Origin: CAWIXB01 sp963839955
Lineage (GTDB): Bacteria; Actinomycetota; Actinomycetes; JACCUZ01
Length of the DNA stretch: 64,000 bases
Assembly: GCA_963839955.1 (NCBI GenBank)
Contig: CAWIXB010000001.1
Location: 3,410,001 to 3,474,000, forward strand
Reading direction: 5' to 3'
How positions within the stretch are numbered: position 1 is the stretch's first letter; the number at the start of each line of letters is the position of its first letter. The notes under the pieces were generated by a model that made no database searches, was not told the DNA's origin, and was given only the letters and a program-made list of their open reading frames with translations. This document shows positions 36,204 to 45,816 of the stretch, piece after piece. The translations under genes were made by a program, and so were the position numbers.

Positions 36204-38897
36204 ATGGCAGGCGCGCCGACCGGCCCGCTGGTCAGTTGCGTGCTGCCGACCCGCGACCGCCCCGCGTGGGTCGAGCAGGCAGTGCGCTACTTCCGCCACC
36301 AGACCCACCCGACCCGCGAGCTTCTTGTCGTCGACACCGGCGCCGAGCCGGTGGCAGCCGACCTCGCCCGGCTCCCCGGCATCCGCGTGGTTCGCCCCGG
36401 CCCCGGCACCAGCCTCGGGCAGGCCCGCAACATCGGCGCGTCCCTCGCCGCCGGACCGTTGATCGCGCACTGGGACGACGACGACTGGTACGCGCCGGAC
36501 CGGATCGCGCGGCAGGTCGCGGCGCTCACCGGAAGCCATGCACAGGTGTGCGGCCTCGGCACGGTGCTCGCCTATCGGCTCGCTGAGGGCGATGCCTGGC
36601 GCTACCAACCTCTGCCGGGCGATCGTCCCTATCTCGCCGGCAGCACGTTGATGTACCGGCGGGAGGCCTGGTGCCGTCAGCCGTTCCCCGACATCGACAT
36701 CGGTGAGGACGCAAGCTGGCTCGCGATGCAGCAGGCTGCCGACCTGCTCCCGTTGCCTGACGCGGGCTGGTTCGTCGCCGTGCTGCACCGCACGAACTGC
36801 GCGCCGAAGGATCTCGCTGACCCACGCTGGTCGGCCGCCGCGCACGACGAGGTGGTCGCCCGCCTCGCGGGCGAGCAGCGGTTCTACGCCGGCCTTCGCA
36901 CAGGCGGCCGCGCCCGTACCACGACGCCGCCGGGCGACGCGGTGACGGTCGCAGGCGACTTCCTCGTCTACGACGGGATGGGCAGCATGGCGGAGTACGC
37001 CGCGCTCGGCCTCGACCGCGCCGGCGTCGACGTGCGGCTCGCGCCGTTCTCCTACGACGCCGACGGGCTCACCCGTCGGCTGCGCGCCCTGGCCCGGCGC
37101 CCTGCCGTCGACGGACCCGTCCTCTACTGGTCGTGGCCGCGCGAGGAGCTGTCGAAGTTCGCCGGCCGGCGTGAGCTCTTCCTGCGCCCCGCATGGGAGT
37201 CCAGCGTGCTCCCAGGCGACTGGGTGCCCCAGCTCGGACGAGCACGCGCCGTCGTCGTGCCGTCCAGGCATGTCGCCGACGCGTGCCGCGCGTCGGGGGT
37301 GACGGTGCCGCTGTCGGTCGTCCCCGACGGTGTCGACCCGGATGTGCACCACCTGCTGCGGCGTCCGGAACGAGAGACCTGCACGACCCTCGTGGTCGCC
37401 ACGCTGATCGCCCGCAAGCACCTGACCGAGGCCGTCGCGGCCTGGCAGCTCGCCTTCCACGGCGAACGCGACGCGCGGCTCATCGTCAAGGCCCGCTTCC
37501 GCGCCGGGCGGCTGCCGGTCGCGGACCCGCGCATCACCGTCGTCGACACCGAGGAGGCGACGCGCGGGCTCGCCCGGTGGTACCGCGAGGCCGACGTGCT
37601 GCTCGCACTCGGGAACGAGGGCTTCGGGCTGCCGCTCGTCGAAGGCATGGCAACCGGACTGCCAGTGGTCGCACTCGACAGCGAAGGCCAGCGCGACGTC
37701 TGCCGCGACGCCGGCAGCCTGGTGCTCAGCGTGCCCGGCCGACTGGAGCCCTACGACGACCCGCGGTACGGCCGCTGCGGCGTTGCCGCCGTGCCCGACG
37801 TGCAGGCGGCCGCCGACCGCCTCCGGTGGGTCGCGACCCACCGCGACGACGCTCGTGCACTCGGGCGGGAGGCCTCGGCCTGGGTGCTGCGCCATCGCGA
37901 CGTGCGAAGGATGGGGCCTGCCGTGCTCGAGGCGATGGAGGCGCGCACCTCACCAGTGCGAGCGCTGCGGCGGCGGCGCACCCTCTGGGTCTCCAGCTGG
38001 TCGAGCCACTGCGGCGTCAGCGAGTACACGGACCACCTCGTGCACGGGCTTCGCGGCAGCCCCAGCGCGTCAGAAGGCGTGCACGTCACCGCGGGGCCGC
38101 CCGACCGGAGCGGCCTCCGCCTGCTGCACGTCCAGCACGAGGACGGCCTCTTCGATGACGAGCTGCTCTCGTCGTACGTCGAGTCCGTGCGCGAGCCCGT
38201 CGTGGTGACCGAGCACTCGGTCGGCGAGATCGGTCACCGCTGGGAGCAGCGCGCCGACCGGCTCATCGCCCTCACCGACGAAGGAGCCGCCACGCTGCGC
38301 GAGCGGGTCGGCGAGGAGCGCGTTGTCCGCCTGCACCACGGCTGCCCGACGTGGTTCCCACCCCGCAAGAAGGATCGGGGCCGCGTGCTCGGTTGCTTCG
38401 GCTTTCTCGCGCCGCACAAGGGTTTCGAGGCCGTGCTCGACGTCCTGCCGCAACAGCCCGGCACCGAGCTGGTGCTCTACAGCCACCCGCGCTCGCGCAT
38501 CGAGGAGCGAGCCTTCGAGCGTCGGGCGGCCGGCTTGCCGGTGCGCTGGCACCGCGGCTGGCTCCCGCCGCACGAGGTCGCGCGCCGGCTCGCAGCCGAG
38601 TGCGACGCCCTCGTGTTCTGGTACGACGAGGCGCCGCACGCGTCGGCCAGTGGAGCGGCCCGCGTCGGACTGGCCAGCGGCGTCCCCGTCCTCGCGTCGT
38701 CCACCACTTGGTTCTCGGACCTGCGCGACGTGACCTATCAACCCGCCGATCTCGGGCAGGGCGTCGACCGCCTCCTCACCGACACCGACCTTCGCGACCG
38801 GCTGTGCCTCGCCGCTCGCGAGCACTGCAGCACCCACTCGTGGCGGCACGTCGCCGTCGACCATCTCAACCTCTGGCAGTCCGTCGAGAGCGCCTAG
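36204..38897 (+). CDS. Multi-domain glycosyltransferase (GT2 plus GT4-type domains) heading the eCIS operon
   Basis: 897 residues. The N-terminal GT2/GT-A domain (1-210) has VSCVLPTRDRP, GQARNIGASLA and the acidic metal motif DDDDW (91-95). A GT-B/GT4 domain (about 250-590) has VVPSRHVADACRASGV, VVATLIARKHLTEAV and GNEGFGLPLVEGMATGLPVV. A third GT4-like domain (about 600-890) has GCFGFLAPHKGFEAVLDVL and SASGAARVGLASGVPVLAS. GGAGGG lies close before ATG 36204. The sheath gene starts 8 bp after its stop, so it is cotranscribed with the eCIS. It may glycosylate particle proteins or a surface polymer; acceptor unknown. Confidence 0.85.
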   Translation: MAGAPTGPLVSCVLPTRDRPAWVEQAVRYFRHQTHPTRELLVVDTGAEPVAADLARLPGIRVVRPGPGTSLGQARNIGASLAAGPLIAHWDDDDWYAPDRIARQVAALTGSHAQVCGLGTVLAYRLAEGDAWRYQPLPGDRPYLAGSTLMYRREAWCRQPFPDIDIGEDASWLAMQQAADLLPLPDAGWFVAVLHRTNCAPKDLADPRWSAAAHDEVVARLAGEQRFYAGLRTGGRARTTTPPGDAVTVAGDFLVYDGMGSMAEYAALGLDRAGVDVRLAPFSYDADGLTRRLRALARRPAVDGPVLYWSWPREELSKFAGRRELFLRPAWESSVLPGDWVPQLGRARAVVVPSRHVADACRASGVTVPLSVVPDGVDPDVHHLLRRPERETCTTLVVATLIARKHLTEAVAAWQLAFHGERDARLIVKARFRAGRLPVADPRITVVDTEEATRGLARWYREADVLLALGNEGFGLPLVEGMATGLPVVALDSEGQRDVCRDAGSLVLSVPGRLEPYDDPRYGRCGVAAVPDVQAAADRLRWVATHRDDARALGREASAWVLRHRDVRRMGPAVLEAMEARTSPVRALRRRRTLWVSSWSSHCGVSEYTDHLVHGLRGSPSASEGVHVTAGPPDRSGLRLLHVQHEDGLFDDELLSSYVESVREPVVVTEHSVGEIGHRWEQRADRLIALTDEGAATLRERVGEERVVRLHHGCPTWFPPRKKDRGRVLGCFGFLAPHKGFEAVLDVLPQQPGTELVLYSHPRSRIEERAFERRAAGLPVRWHRGWLPPHEVARRLAAECDALVFWYDEAPHASASGAARVGLASGVPVLASSTTWFSDLRDVTYQPADLGQGVDRLLTDTDLRDRLCLAAREHCSTHSWRHVAVDHLNLWQSVESA

Positions 38898-38905
38898 GAG
38901 AGCAC

Positions 38906-40498
38906 ATGCCCGCGACCTACACCTATCCCGGCATCTACGTCGAGGAGATCCCCAGCGGAGTGCACCCGATCGTGGGCGCCAGCACCGCAGACACCGCGTT
39001 CGTCGACTACTTCGCACGCGGCCCGGTCGGGATTGCGACACGCGTGACCAGCCTCGAGGAGTTCACCCGCGTGTTCGGCGGGCTGGACTCCCAGAGCGAG
39101 GCGAGCTACGGCGTGCAGAGCTACTTCCAGAACGGCGGCCAGATCGCGTGGATCGTTCGCGTGCTGCCCGTCACCAACGCACCCGTCGCCACCCGCAGCC
39201 TCACCGCGGGCTCACCCCCGACCAACACGTTGCGGGTCGACGCGGCGAACCCCGGATCGTGGGGCTCCCGGATGCAGGTCGCGGTCACCCAGACCGTGCC
39301 GGCGCAGGCGGGCCGCTTCAACTTCTTCGTCCGCGAGGTGCTCCAGGAGGACACCGGCCCGCGGATCGTCGCGACCGAAGCCCACCGCGGTCTGACGATG
39401 ACCACGACCAGCCCGTTCTACGCCGAGTCGGTGGTCAACGACTCGTCGACGCTGGTGGAGCTGACCGACCTCGGTCTCGGGCAACAGCCGACTGTCGTCG
39501 TGCCCGGGCCGACGGGAGACCCGCCCGACGACGCCTGGCTGTCGCTGTCGTCGGTCAACGACTCGACGGTCTACGACGACACCGGCGCGGCAGTCGCCGG
39601 GTTCCCGGGTGCGCTCACCACCGGGTTGACGAGCCTCGACCACATCGACCCGTTCCACGTCAACATCCTGTGCGTCCCCGCCACCGCGCGGCTGGCCAGT
39701 GCGGCAGCGAAGACGCTCATCGACGGGGCGGCCGCGTACGCCGGCGGCAAGCGGGCGATGCTCATCGTCGACGCGCCCCCGTCCAGTGCGGTGGCGACCC
39801 CGGCCGCGATGCAGACCTGGCTGCTCGGCGGCGCCACCGGCCCGGCCGGCACGCCCAACGCCTCCGTCTACTTCCCCCGGATCAGCGTGCCCGACCCGCT
39901 GGACGGCGGCCGGGCACGTGAGATCGGCCCGTCCGGCGCGCTCGCCGGGATCTACGCGCGGACCGACGTCGCTCGCGGCGTCTGGAAGGCACCAGCCGGC
40001 ATCGACGCCGGGCTGCGCGGTGCGTCCCTGGTGTCCGCCATCAACGACGCCGACAGCGGGCGGCTCAACCCGCTCGGCATCAACGCACTACGCACCCTGC
40101 CGGTGATCGGCAACGTCGTCTGGGGAGCCCGCACCCTGTTCGGCGCCGACCAACGTGCCAGCGAGTGGAAGTACGTGCCGGTGCGGCGCACGGCCAACTA
40201 CATCGAGACGAGCCTCGTCGACGGCCTCGGCTGGGTCGTCTTCGAACCCAACGACGAGCCACTCTGGGCACAGATCCGGCTCAACGTCGGCGCATTCATG
40301 CAGGACCTGTTCCGGCAGGGGGCGTTCCAGGGCACCTCGCCGCGGGACGCGTACCTGGTCAAGTGCGACCACACCACGACGACGCAGAGCGACGTCGACC
40401 GGGGCATCGTCAACATCCTGGTCGGCTTCGCGCCGCTCAAGCCCGCGGAGTTCGTCGTCATCCGAATCCAGCAGCTCGCCGGACAGACCCAGACCTGA
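38906..40498 (+). CDS. eCIS contractile sheath protein
   Basis: 530 residues from ATG 38906, behind GGAGA. The N-terminus ATYTYPGIYVEEIPSGVHPI and AFVDYFARGPVG are characteristic of Afp/Pvc/phage sheath proteins. The C-terminal sheath core ends with GLGWVVFEPNDEPLWAQIRL and GTSPRDAYLVKCDHTT. Sheath subunits stack around the tube and contract to drive it out. Only one sheath gene is present. Confidence 0.95.
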   Translation: MPATYTYPGIYVEEIPSGVHPIVGASTADTAFVDYFARGPVGIATRVTSLEEFTRVFGGLDSQSEASYGVQSYFQNGGQIAWIVRVLPVTNAPVATRSLTAGSPPTNTLRVDAANPGSWGSRMQVAVTQTVPAQAGRFNFFVREVLQEDTGPRIVATEAHRGLTMTTTSPFYAESVVNDSSTLVELTDLGLGQQPTVVVPGPTGDPPDDAWLSLSSVNDSTVYDDTGAAVAGFPGALTTGLTSLDHIDPFHVNILCVPATARLASAAAKTLIDGAAAYAGGKRAMLIVDAPPSSAVATPAAMQTWLLGGATGPAGTPNASVYFPRISVPDPLDGGRAREIGPSGALAGIYARTDVARGVWKAPAGIDAGLRGASLVSAINDADSGRLNPLGINALRTLPVIGNVVWGARTLFGADQRASEWKYVPVRRTANYIETSLVDGLGWVVFEPNDEPLWAQIRLNVGAFMQDLFRQGAFQGTSPRDAYLVKCDHTTTTQSDVDRGIVNILVGFAPLKPAEFVVIRIQQLAGQTQT

Positions 40499-40511
40499 GG
40501 GAGCGACAAGC

Positions 40512-41039
40512 ATGGCCGAGTTCAGCGTCAACGCGACGCGTTTCGACCCGTACAAGAACTTCAAGTTCCGTGTGAGGTGGGACGGCAGGTACGTCGCCGG
40601 CGTCAGCAAGGTGGGCGCACTCAAGCGCACCACCGAGGTGGTGAAGCACCGCACCGGCGGCGACCCGAGCACCAGCCGAAAGTCCGTCGGGCGCTCGGAG
40701 TACGAAGCCATCACCCTCGAGCGCGGTGTCACCCACGACACCGAGTTCGAGAGATGGGCCAACAAGGTGTGGAACTACGGTGCCGGCCTCGGGGCGGAGG
40801 CCTCTCTCAAGGACTTCCGCAAGGACATCATCCTCGAGGTCTACAACGAGGCGGGACAGCTCGCGATCGCCTACAAGGTCTATCGCTGCTGGGTGTCGGA
40901 GTACCAGGCGCTTCCCGACCTCGACGCCAACGCCAACGCGGTCGCCATCCAGACCATCAAGCTGGAGAACGAAGGGTGGGAGCGCGACTTCGAGGTGTCC
41001 GAGCCCGTCGAGCCGTCGTACAGCAACCCGCCGGCCTGA
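40512..41039 (+). CDS. eCIS inner tube protein (gp19-like)
   Basis: 175 residues from ATG 40512. DPYKNFKFRVRWDGRYVAG, VGALKRTTEVVKHRTGG and SKSVGRSEYEAITLERGVTH-type segments are typical of phage T4 gp19/Afp1 tube proteins. Its hexamers form the rigid needle in which cargo can travel. Located 13 bp after the sheath gene; its TGA overlaps the next ATG. Confidence 0.94.
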   Translation: MAEFSVNATRFDPYKNFKFRVRWDGRYVAGVSKVGALKRTTEVVKHRTGGDPSTSRKSVGRSEYEAITLERGVTHDTEFERWANKVWNYGAGLGAEASLKDFRKDIILEVYNEAGQLAIAYKVYRCWVSEYQALPDLDANANAVAIQTIKLENEGWERDFEVSEPVEPSYSNPPA

Positions 41040-41773
41040 TGAAGCTCGTGCCCGACGACGTCCTGCTCGCGCTGTGGGAGCGCGGGACGAACGGCCCGCC
41101 CGGCATGCGCGCACTCGACGTGCTCGCGGTCTACGGGCACGACCCGGTCGGGCTGCCCGCGGGCAGCCGGGACGCGGCTCTGCTGGTGCTGCACGAGGAG
41201 TGCTTCGGACCACTCCTCGAGGCGGTCACCGACTGCCCGGCGTGCGGGCAGTCCCTCGACGTCTCGGTGGCGGCGGGCGAACTGGGGTCGACTGTTCGCG
41301 AGCACGCGGACGGGGGCGGGTCACACGAGGTGACCGTAGAGGGCTACGTGGTCCGGTTCCATGCGCCTACGGCAGGTGAGCTCGCGGACGTCGCCGTCCT
41401 GCCCGCGGGCACGCCACCGGACACGGCCGTCGACATGCTCCGCGGGCGCACGATCGAGACCGCGACCCTCGACGGCCGGCCCGTCGCCACGGACGACCTG
41501 CCCGACGACGTGCGGGTCGCCGTGGAGCAGGCGATGGAGGCGAGCGACCGGGGAGCCGAGACGACGCTCCGCGTCGAGTGCCCGGGGTGCGGGAACGGCT
41601 GGTCCGAGGTGCTCGACCCGGTCGAGTTCGTCTGGGCGCAGGTCGACCTGGTTGCCCGCCGGGTCGCCGACGAGGTGCAGGCCCTTGCGTCGGCGTACGG
41701 CTGGAGCGAGCACGACATCCTGGCCATGACGCCGGTCCGGCGCCGGCTCTACCTGCAGGTCGTGGACCGGTGA
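41039..41773 (+). CDS. eCIS zinc-ribbon protein, possible baseplate or assembly factor
   Basis: 244 residues starting with ATG overlap at 41039. Two CxxC pairs, Cys66/Cys69 (CPACG) and Cys181/Cys184 (CPGCG), could form one zinc site. The pattern DVLAVYGHDP...LLVLHEECFGPLLEA resembles proteins annotated as T4-type baseplate hub assembly factors. It sits directly after the tube gene. Role in assembly is inference from position and weak similarity. Confidence 0.7.
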   Translation: MKLVPDDVLLALWERGTNGPPGMRALDVLAVYGHDPVGLPAGSRDAALLVLHEECFGPLLEAVTDCPACGQSLDVSVAAGELGSTVREHADGGGSHEVTVEGYVVRFHAPTAGELADVAVLPAGTPPDTAVDMLRGRTIETATLDGRPVATDDLPDDVRVAVEQAMEASDRGAETTLRVECPGCGNGWSEVLDPVEFVWAQVDLVARRVADEVQALASAYGWSEHDILAMTPVRRRLYLQVVDR

Positions 41774-42657
41774 CCGGCTACCTGCAGCGCCTCGTGGTGC
41801 GGGCCAGCGGAACGGCGTCGCCGGGCCTGCGCCCGAGGCCCGCGTCGCGGTTCGAACCCGCCGCAGTCGAGCCAGCCTGGTCGGAGCCCTCTGTCACGCT
41901 CGCCCGGCCGACGGATCCCGGCCCGGCCGCCACGCCAGCGACCACGTCCGGTGCCGCAACTGCTCCGCAGGCACCGGCCCCGATGTCGGCCTCCGCAGTA
42001 CCGTCGGCGCCATCGGTCGCGCCGCCGATGCACGCGACGGAGCGGGGTGCTCCGGCGGCCCCCGCAGTGCCCGCGACGCACTCCCCCGCCGCGACCCAGC
42101 GTGCCGTCACGGCAGCCGCCCGGCCACCGGTCGCGGCCGACCTCGAAGTCCCAGCCGACCCGCGGCCCTCGACGCCCGGTCCGACCACTGCCCCGGAGCC
42201 CGCCGCGCGGATCGGCGCGGTGCCGGCAGCCGCGGACACCACCCTTGTCGCGGCCACCACGCAACGATCGACCGTTCCGGGCAGCGCCGAGCCGCACCGT
42301 CCTCCCACCGCACCGGTCGACGTACCCGCGCCCGAGAGGTCGCGACACGTCGACCAGCAGCGCGGCCCGACCACCGACACCGTTGACAGCGCCGACAGCG
42401 GCACGCCGGTTGCGCCGAGCACGGACGGACAGGTGCGGGTCACCGTCGCTGGTCCCGTCCTTGCGGCCCCGGCGAACCCGCCGTCGCCGCGCGCTCCCCG
42501 AGGCAGCACGCACGCGGACGCCAGTCCGAGCGTCACGGTCACCATCGGCCGGGTCGAGGTGCGGGCTCCGGCACCCCCGGTGCCGACCCCGGCCCGGCGC
42601 GCAGCCCGCGCCGACCTCCCGCCACTCGCCGACTACCTGCACGGCACCGGCAGGTGA
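41770..42657 (+). CDS. eCIS Pro/Ala-rich protein with conserved-looking C-terminal motif
   Basis: 295 residues from GTG 41770 (GTGA overlap). Residues about 20-235 are Pro/Ala/Thr-rich and lack predicted structure. The C-terminus VTVTIGRVEVRA, then PLADYLHG, looks like a short beta-strand plus tail segment of a kind found in phage-tail and eCIS clusters. Possible roles are a linker, a length-setting extended chain or a scaffold. No catalytic motif. Confidence 0.75.
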   Translation: MTGYLQRLVVRASGTASPGLRPRPASRFEPAAVEPAWSEPSVTLARPTDPGPAATPATTSGAATAPQAPAPMSASAVPSAPSVAPPMHATERGAPAAPAVPATHSPAATQRAVTAAARPPVAADLEVPADPRPSTPGPTTAPEPAARIGAVPAAADTTLVAATTQRSTVPGSAEPHRPPTAPVDVPAPERSRHVDQQRGPTTDTVDSADSGTPVAPSTDGQVRVTVAGPVLAAPANPPSPRAPRGSTHADASPSVTVTIGRVEVRAPAPPVPTPARRAARADLPPLADYLHGTGR

Positions 42658-42664
42658 CATCACC

Positions 42665-43876
42665 TTGAGCAACTTCCTCGCGATCGCTACCGTCACCGCG
42701 GCGCTGCAGCGGCTGCTGCAGAGCGCCGTCGAGGTCGACGTCGCAGGCGCAAGGGCCACGCTCGACCGACCCGACAGCAAGCCCACCGGGCCGGTCGTCA
42801 ACGTCTTCATGTACGAAGCGCTGCCGAACCCGGTGATGCGCAACGACGACCTTCCGGTACGCCGACCCGACGGCTCGGTCGCGCAACGGCCGCGTGCCGC
42901 TCTGGACCTGCACTACCTGCTCACGTTCCACGGCGACGACAACGAGCTGGAGCCGCAGCGGCTGTTCGGCAGCGTCGTCCGGACCCTGCACGCACGTCCG
43001 CTCGTCACCCGCGCGCTGGTGGACGCCGTCGTCGCCGCGGCCGGGGCACAGCCGGCTGCGCACGCCTCGCTCGCCGACTCCAACCTTGCCGGCGCGGACG
43101 AGATGGCACGCCTCGCCCCGCTGCCGCTCGACGTCGAGGCGATGTCACGGCTCTGGGCGGTGTTCCCACAGACCGCCTACGTGCTGAGCAGCACGTGGAG
43201 CGCGTCCTGCGTTGTCATCGAGGCCGACGAGATTCCGGAGCTCTCGGCACCGGTCGCCACGAGTGTGCTCTCCGTCGCGCCGCTGCGCCGGCCGCGGATC
43301 GAGAAGGTGGAGGTCGCGGGGGACGCCACCGGGCCGCTCACTGCCGGTACGACGTGGCGCATCGTGGGCAGCCAGCTGAGCGGTGACGGCACCGAGGTGC
43401 GCGTGGCCGGCCAACCGGTCGTTCCCACGTCGGGATCGCAGTCAGACCTGCGGTTCGACATGCCGCCACCCGCGACGCTGCGCGCGGGCCGGGTCGCCGT
43501 CGAGGTCGTGCACCGGGCAATGCTCGGCGACCCGCCCGAGCCGCGCGGTGAGACGGGCAGTGACCTGCTCGTCGTCGGACTGCGTCCTCGCGTCCTGTCT
43601 GCCAGCGCGGCTGCGGGGTCCGTGTCCGTCACCCTCGACATCCCGGTGCGCACCCGACAGCGAGTTGCCGTACGGCTGCTGCAGCCACCGACCGGAGAGC
43701 CCGTCGCCGTCGTGCCGCTCGCGACGGCGGAGGAGGACACCGACACGGTTGCGGCTCTCGTCCCCGCCGTGACCGCGGGGCAGTACGCCGTCGTCGTCTC
43801 CGTCGACGGTGCGGACAGCCCGGTCCAGCGTGACGGCAGCGGTGCCGTCACCGCGCCACTGGTGACGCTGTCATGA
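42665..43876 (+). CDS. eCIS cap/terminator protein, Pvc16 N-terminal (DUF4255) family
   Basis: 403 residues. A TTG start at 42665 is used because no ATG or GTG lies between the preceding stop and the conserved SNFLAIATVTAALQRLL. GPVVNVFMYEALPNPVMRND and RAALDLHYLLTFHGDDNELE match the Pvc16/Afp16 N-domain, which caps the tube end. The C-terminal part (about 220-400) has Ig-like beta domains. Its stop overlaps the ATPase start (ATGA). Confidence 0.87.
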   Translation: MSNFLAIATVTAALQRLLQSAVEVDVAGARATLDRPDSKPTGPVVNVFMYEALPNPVMRNDDLPVRRPDGSVAQRPRAALDLHYLLTFHGDDNELEPQRLFGSVVRTLHARPLVTRALVDAVVAAAGAQPAAHASLADSNLAGADEMARLAPLPLDVEAMSRLWAVFPQTAYVLSSTWSASCVVIEADEIPELSAPVATSVLSVAPLRRPRIEKVEVAGDATGPLTAGTTWRIVGSQLSGDGTEVRVAGQPVVPTSGSQSDLRFDMPPPATLRAGRVAVEVVHRAMLGDPPEPRGETGSDLLVVGLRPRVLSASAAAGSVSVTLDIPVRTRQRVAVRLLQPPTGEPVAVVPLATAEEDTDTVAALVPAVTAGQYAVVVSVDGADSPVQRDGSGAVTAPLVTLS

Positions 43877-45816
43877 CCGCGCCGGGACTGGTCACCGTCG
43901 AGGCCAACCAGGCCGGCTTGGCGACGGCCGTGGCCGAGGTCCGCGCGGCCCTCGAGCGCCACGCCGGCATCCCCGCGACCGGGAGCCTCGACGACGGCAG
44001 CCGCACTGTCGATCCGGCGGCCGAGGGCCAGGCCGGCGCACTCGACGGTGTCTGCCACGCGTTCTCCCTGTCCGAGTTCGAACGCGCAGTGCTGGTGATG
44101 TGCGCGGGCGTGGAGCTCGACGGCTCGTTGGGCGCCGTGTGCGCCGCCGCCCAGGGCGACGACCGTCGCCCATACCCGACCTTCGGGCTCGCGCTCGCCG
44201 CGTTGCCGCACGCCCACTGGTCGGCGCTCTCGCCCGCCGCGGCGCTGCGCCGCTGGCGGCTCGTCGAGCTCACCGATGCTTCGTCGCCGACGGCGAGCCC
44301 GCTGCGGATCGACGAATACGTCCTGCACCTGCTGGCCGGGGCTTCTGCGCCCGACAGCCGATTGACCGGCATCGGCCGTCCCGGCGTCGCGGAGCACTCG
44401 CTGCCGTCGTCCCTCGCCGCCCGCGCCGAGGCCGTCAGCGCGGTGTGGCGCACGCGCGGGCCGGACCGGCCGGCGCCCTGTCTGACCGGACCCGACCGTG
44501 ACGCTCGCGAGGGCGTCGCCGCACGTGCCGCCGCGTCGCTCGGGCTCGGGCTACTCGTCGTGGATGCCCGCACACTGCGCACCGACGCCGGCGAGCTCGA
44601 TCTCGTCGCCAGGTTGCTCGAGCGCAGCTGTCTGCTCGAAGGCCGCGCGCTGCTCGTCGAGGTGGCCGACGGCGACGAGGAGCATGCCGGTCCGGCAGCG
44701 TCGTTCCTGGCCGATGCGGTCGACGTCCCGCTCGCTCTCTCCGGACGCGACCGGCGTCCCGGCCGCCGCCGGCAGACCACGCCCGTCGAGGTCGGCCGCC
44801 CCACCGCCGCGGAGCAGAGGGCACTGTGGCGCGACGCACTGGCAGCCGGACCCGACGACGCTTCCGCACCGTCACTCCCGGAGCTCGACCGGCTGGTGGG
44901 GGCGTTCGACCTCGACCCGGCAGTCATCACGGCGGCAGCGCGCGTTGCCACGACCAGTCGAGGCGGCACCTCGTTGTGGGAGGCCTGTCGGCAAGCCGCT
45001 CGTCCGCAGATGGACACCCTGGCGCAGCGCATCGACCCGGCCGTGGCCTGGGACGACATGGTCCTGCCGGCGGCGCAGGTCGCGACGCTGGCCGAGATGG
45101 CGACGCAGGTGCGCCACCGGATGACCGTGTACGACGCGTGGGGCATGCGCCAGTCCGGCCGCGGCCTCGCGACGACCGCACTGTTCGCGGGCCCGAGCGG
45201 CACCGGCAAGACGATGGCCGCCGAGGTGCTCGCCGCCGACCTCGGCCTGGATCTCTACCGGGTCGACCTGAGCTCGGTGGTCAGCAAGTACATCGGGGAG
45301 ACCGAGAAGAACTTGCGCAGGCTGTTCGACGCGGCCGAGGACGGCGCCGCGGTGCTGCTCTTCGACGAGGCGGACGCGCTCTTCGGACGGCGTACCGAGG
45401 TGAAGGACAGCCACGACCGCTACGCCAACGTCGAGGTGAGCTACCTCCTCCAGCGGATGGAGCAGTACCGCGGGCTCGCGCTGCTCACGACCAACTTCAA
45501 GGAGGCCCTCGACCCGGCGTTCATGCGGCGCATCCGGTTCGTCGTCGACTTCCCGTTCCCCGATGTCGCCGCCCGCGAGGCCATCTGGCTGCGCGCTTTC
45601 CCGGCAACGGCACCCACCGACGATCTCGACGCGGCGCAGCTCGCCCGGCTGAACCTGACCGGTGGCGGCATCCGTTCGGTCGCCGTGAACGCGGCGTTCC
45701 GGGCGGCCGCCGACGGTGGTGTGATCCGCATGGCACACGTGCGGCTGGCCGCGCGCGCCGAGCTGGCGAAGCTCGGCCTGCCCGCGGAGGACCTGCAGCC
45801 GGCCGTGGCGCCATGA
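43873..45816 (+). CDS. eCIS-associated AAA+ ATPase (Afp15/Pvc15-like)
   Basis: 647 residues. A helical/winged N-terminal region (about 1-390) precedes the AAA+ module with Walker A GPSGTGKT (440-447), Walker B LLFDEAD (495-501), the sensor TTNF and the arginine-finger region FMRRIRF. Related ATPases in PVC and Afp are thought to act in cargo loading or assembly. Overlaps both neighbours by ATGA. Confidence 0.93.
   Translation: MTAPGLVTVEANQAGLATAVAEVRAALERHAGIPATGSLDDGSRTVDPAAEGQAGALDGVCHAFSLSEFERAVLVMCAGVELDGSLGAVCAAAQGDDRRPYPTFGLALAALPHAHWSALSPAAALRRWRLVELTDASSPTASPLRIDEYVLHLLAGASAPDSRLTGIGRPGVAEHSLPSSLAARAEAVSAVWRTRGPDRPAPCLTGPDRDAREGVAARAAASLGLGLLVVDARTLRTDAGELDLVARLLERSCLLEGRALLVEVADGDEEHAGPAASFLADAVDVPLALSGRDRRPGRRRQTTPVEVGRPTAAEQRALWRDALAAGPDDASAPSLPELDRLVGAFDLDPAVITAAARVATTSRGGTSLWEACRQAARPQMDTLAQRIDPAVAWDDMVLPAAQVATLAEMATQVRHRMTVYDAWGMRQSGRGLATTALFAGPSGTGKTMAAEVLAADLGLDLYRVDLSSVVSKYIGETEKNLRRLFDAAEDGAAVLLFDEADALFGRRTEVKDSHDRYANVEVSYLLQRMEQYRGLALLTTNFKEALDPAFMRRIRFVVDFPFPDVAAREAIWLRAFPATAPTDDLDAAQLARLNLTGGGIRSVAVNAAFRAAADGGVIRMAHVRLAARAELAKLGLPAEDLQPAVAP

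Noticed and set aside
36030..37895. 621-aa minus-strand open frame over the glycosyltransferase and the intergenic repeats
   Set aside because: Shadow frame; the plus strand carries intact GT motifs, and the divergent promoter region would be covered.
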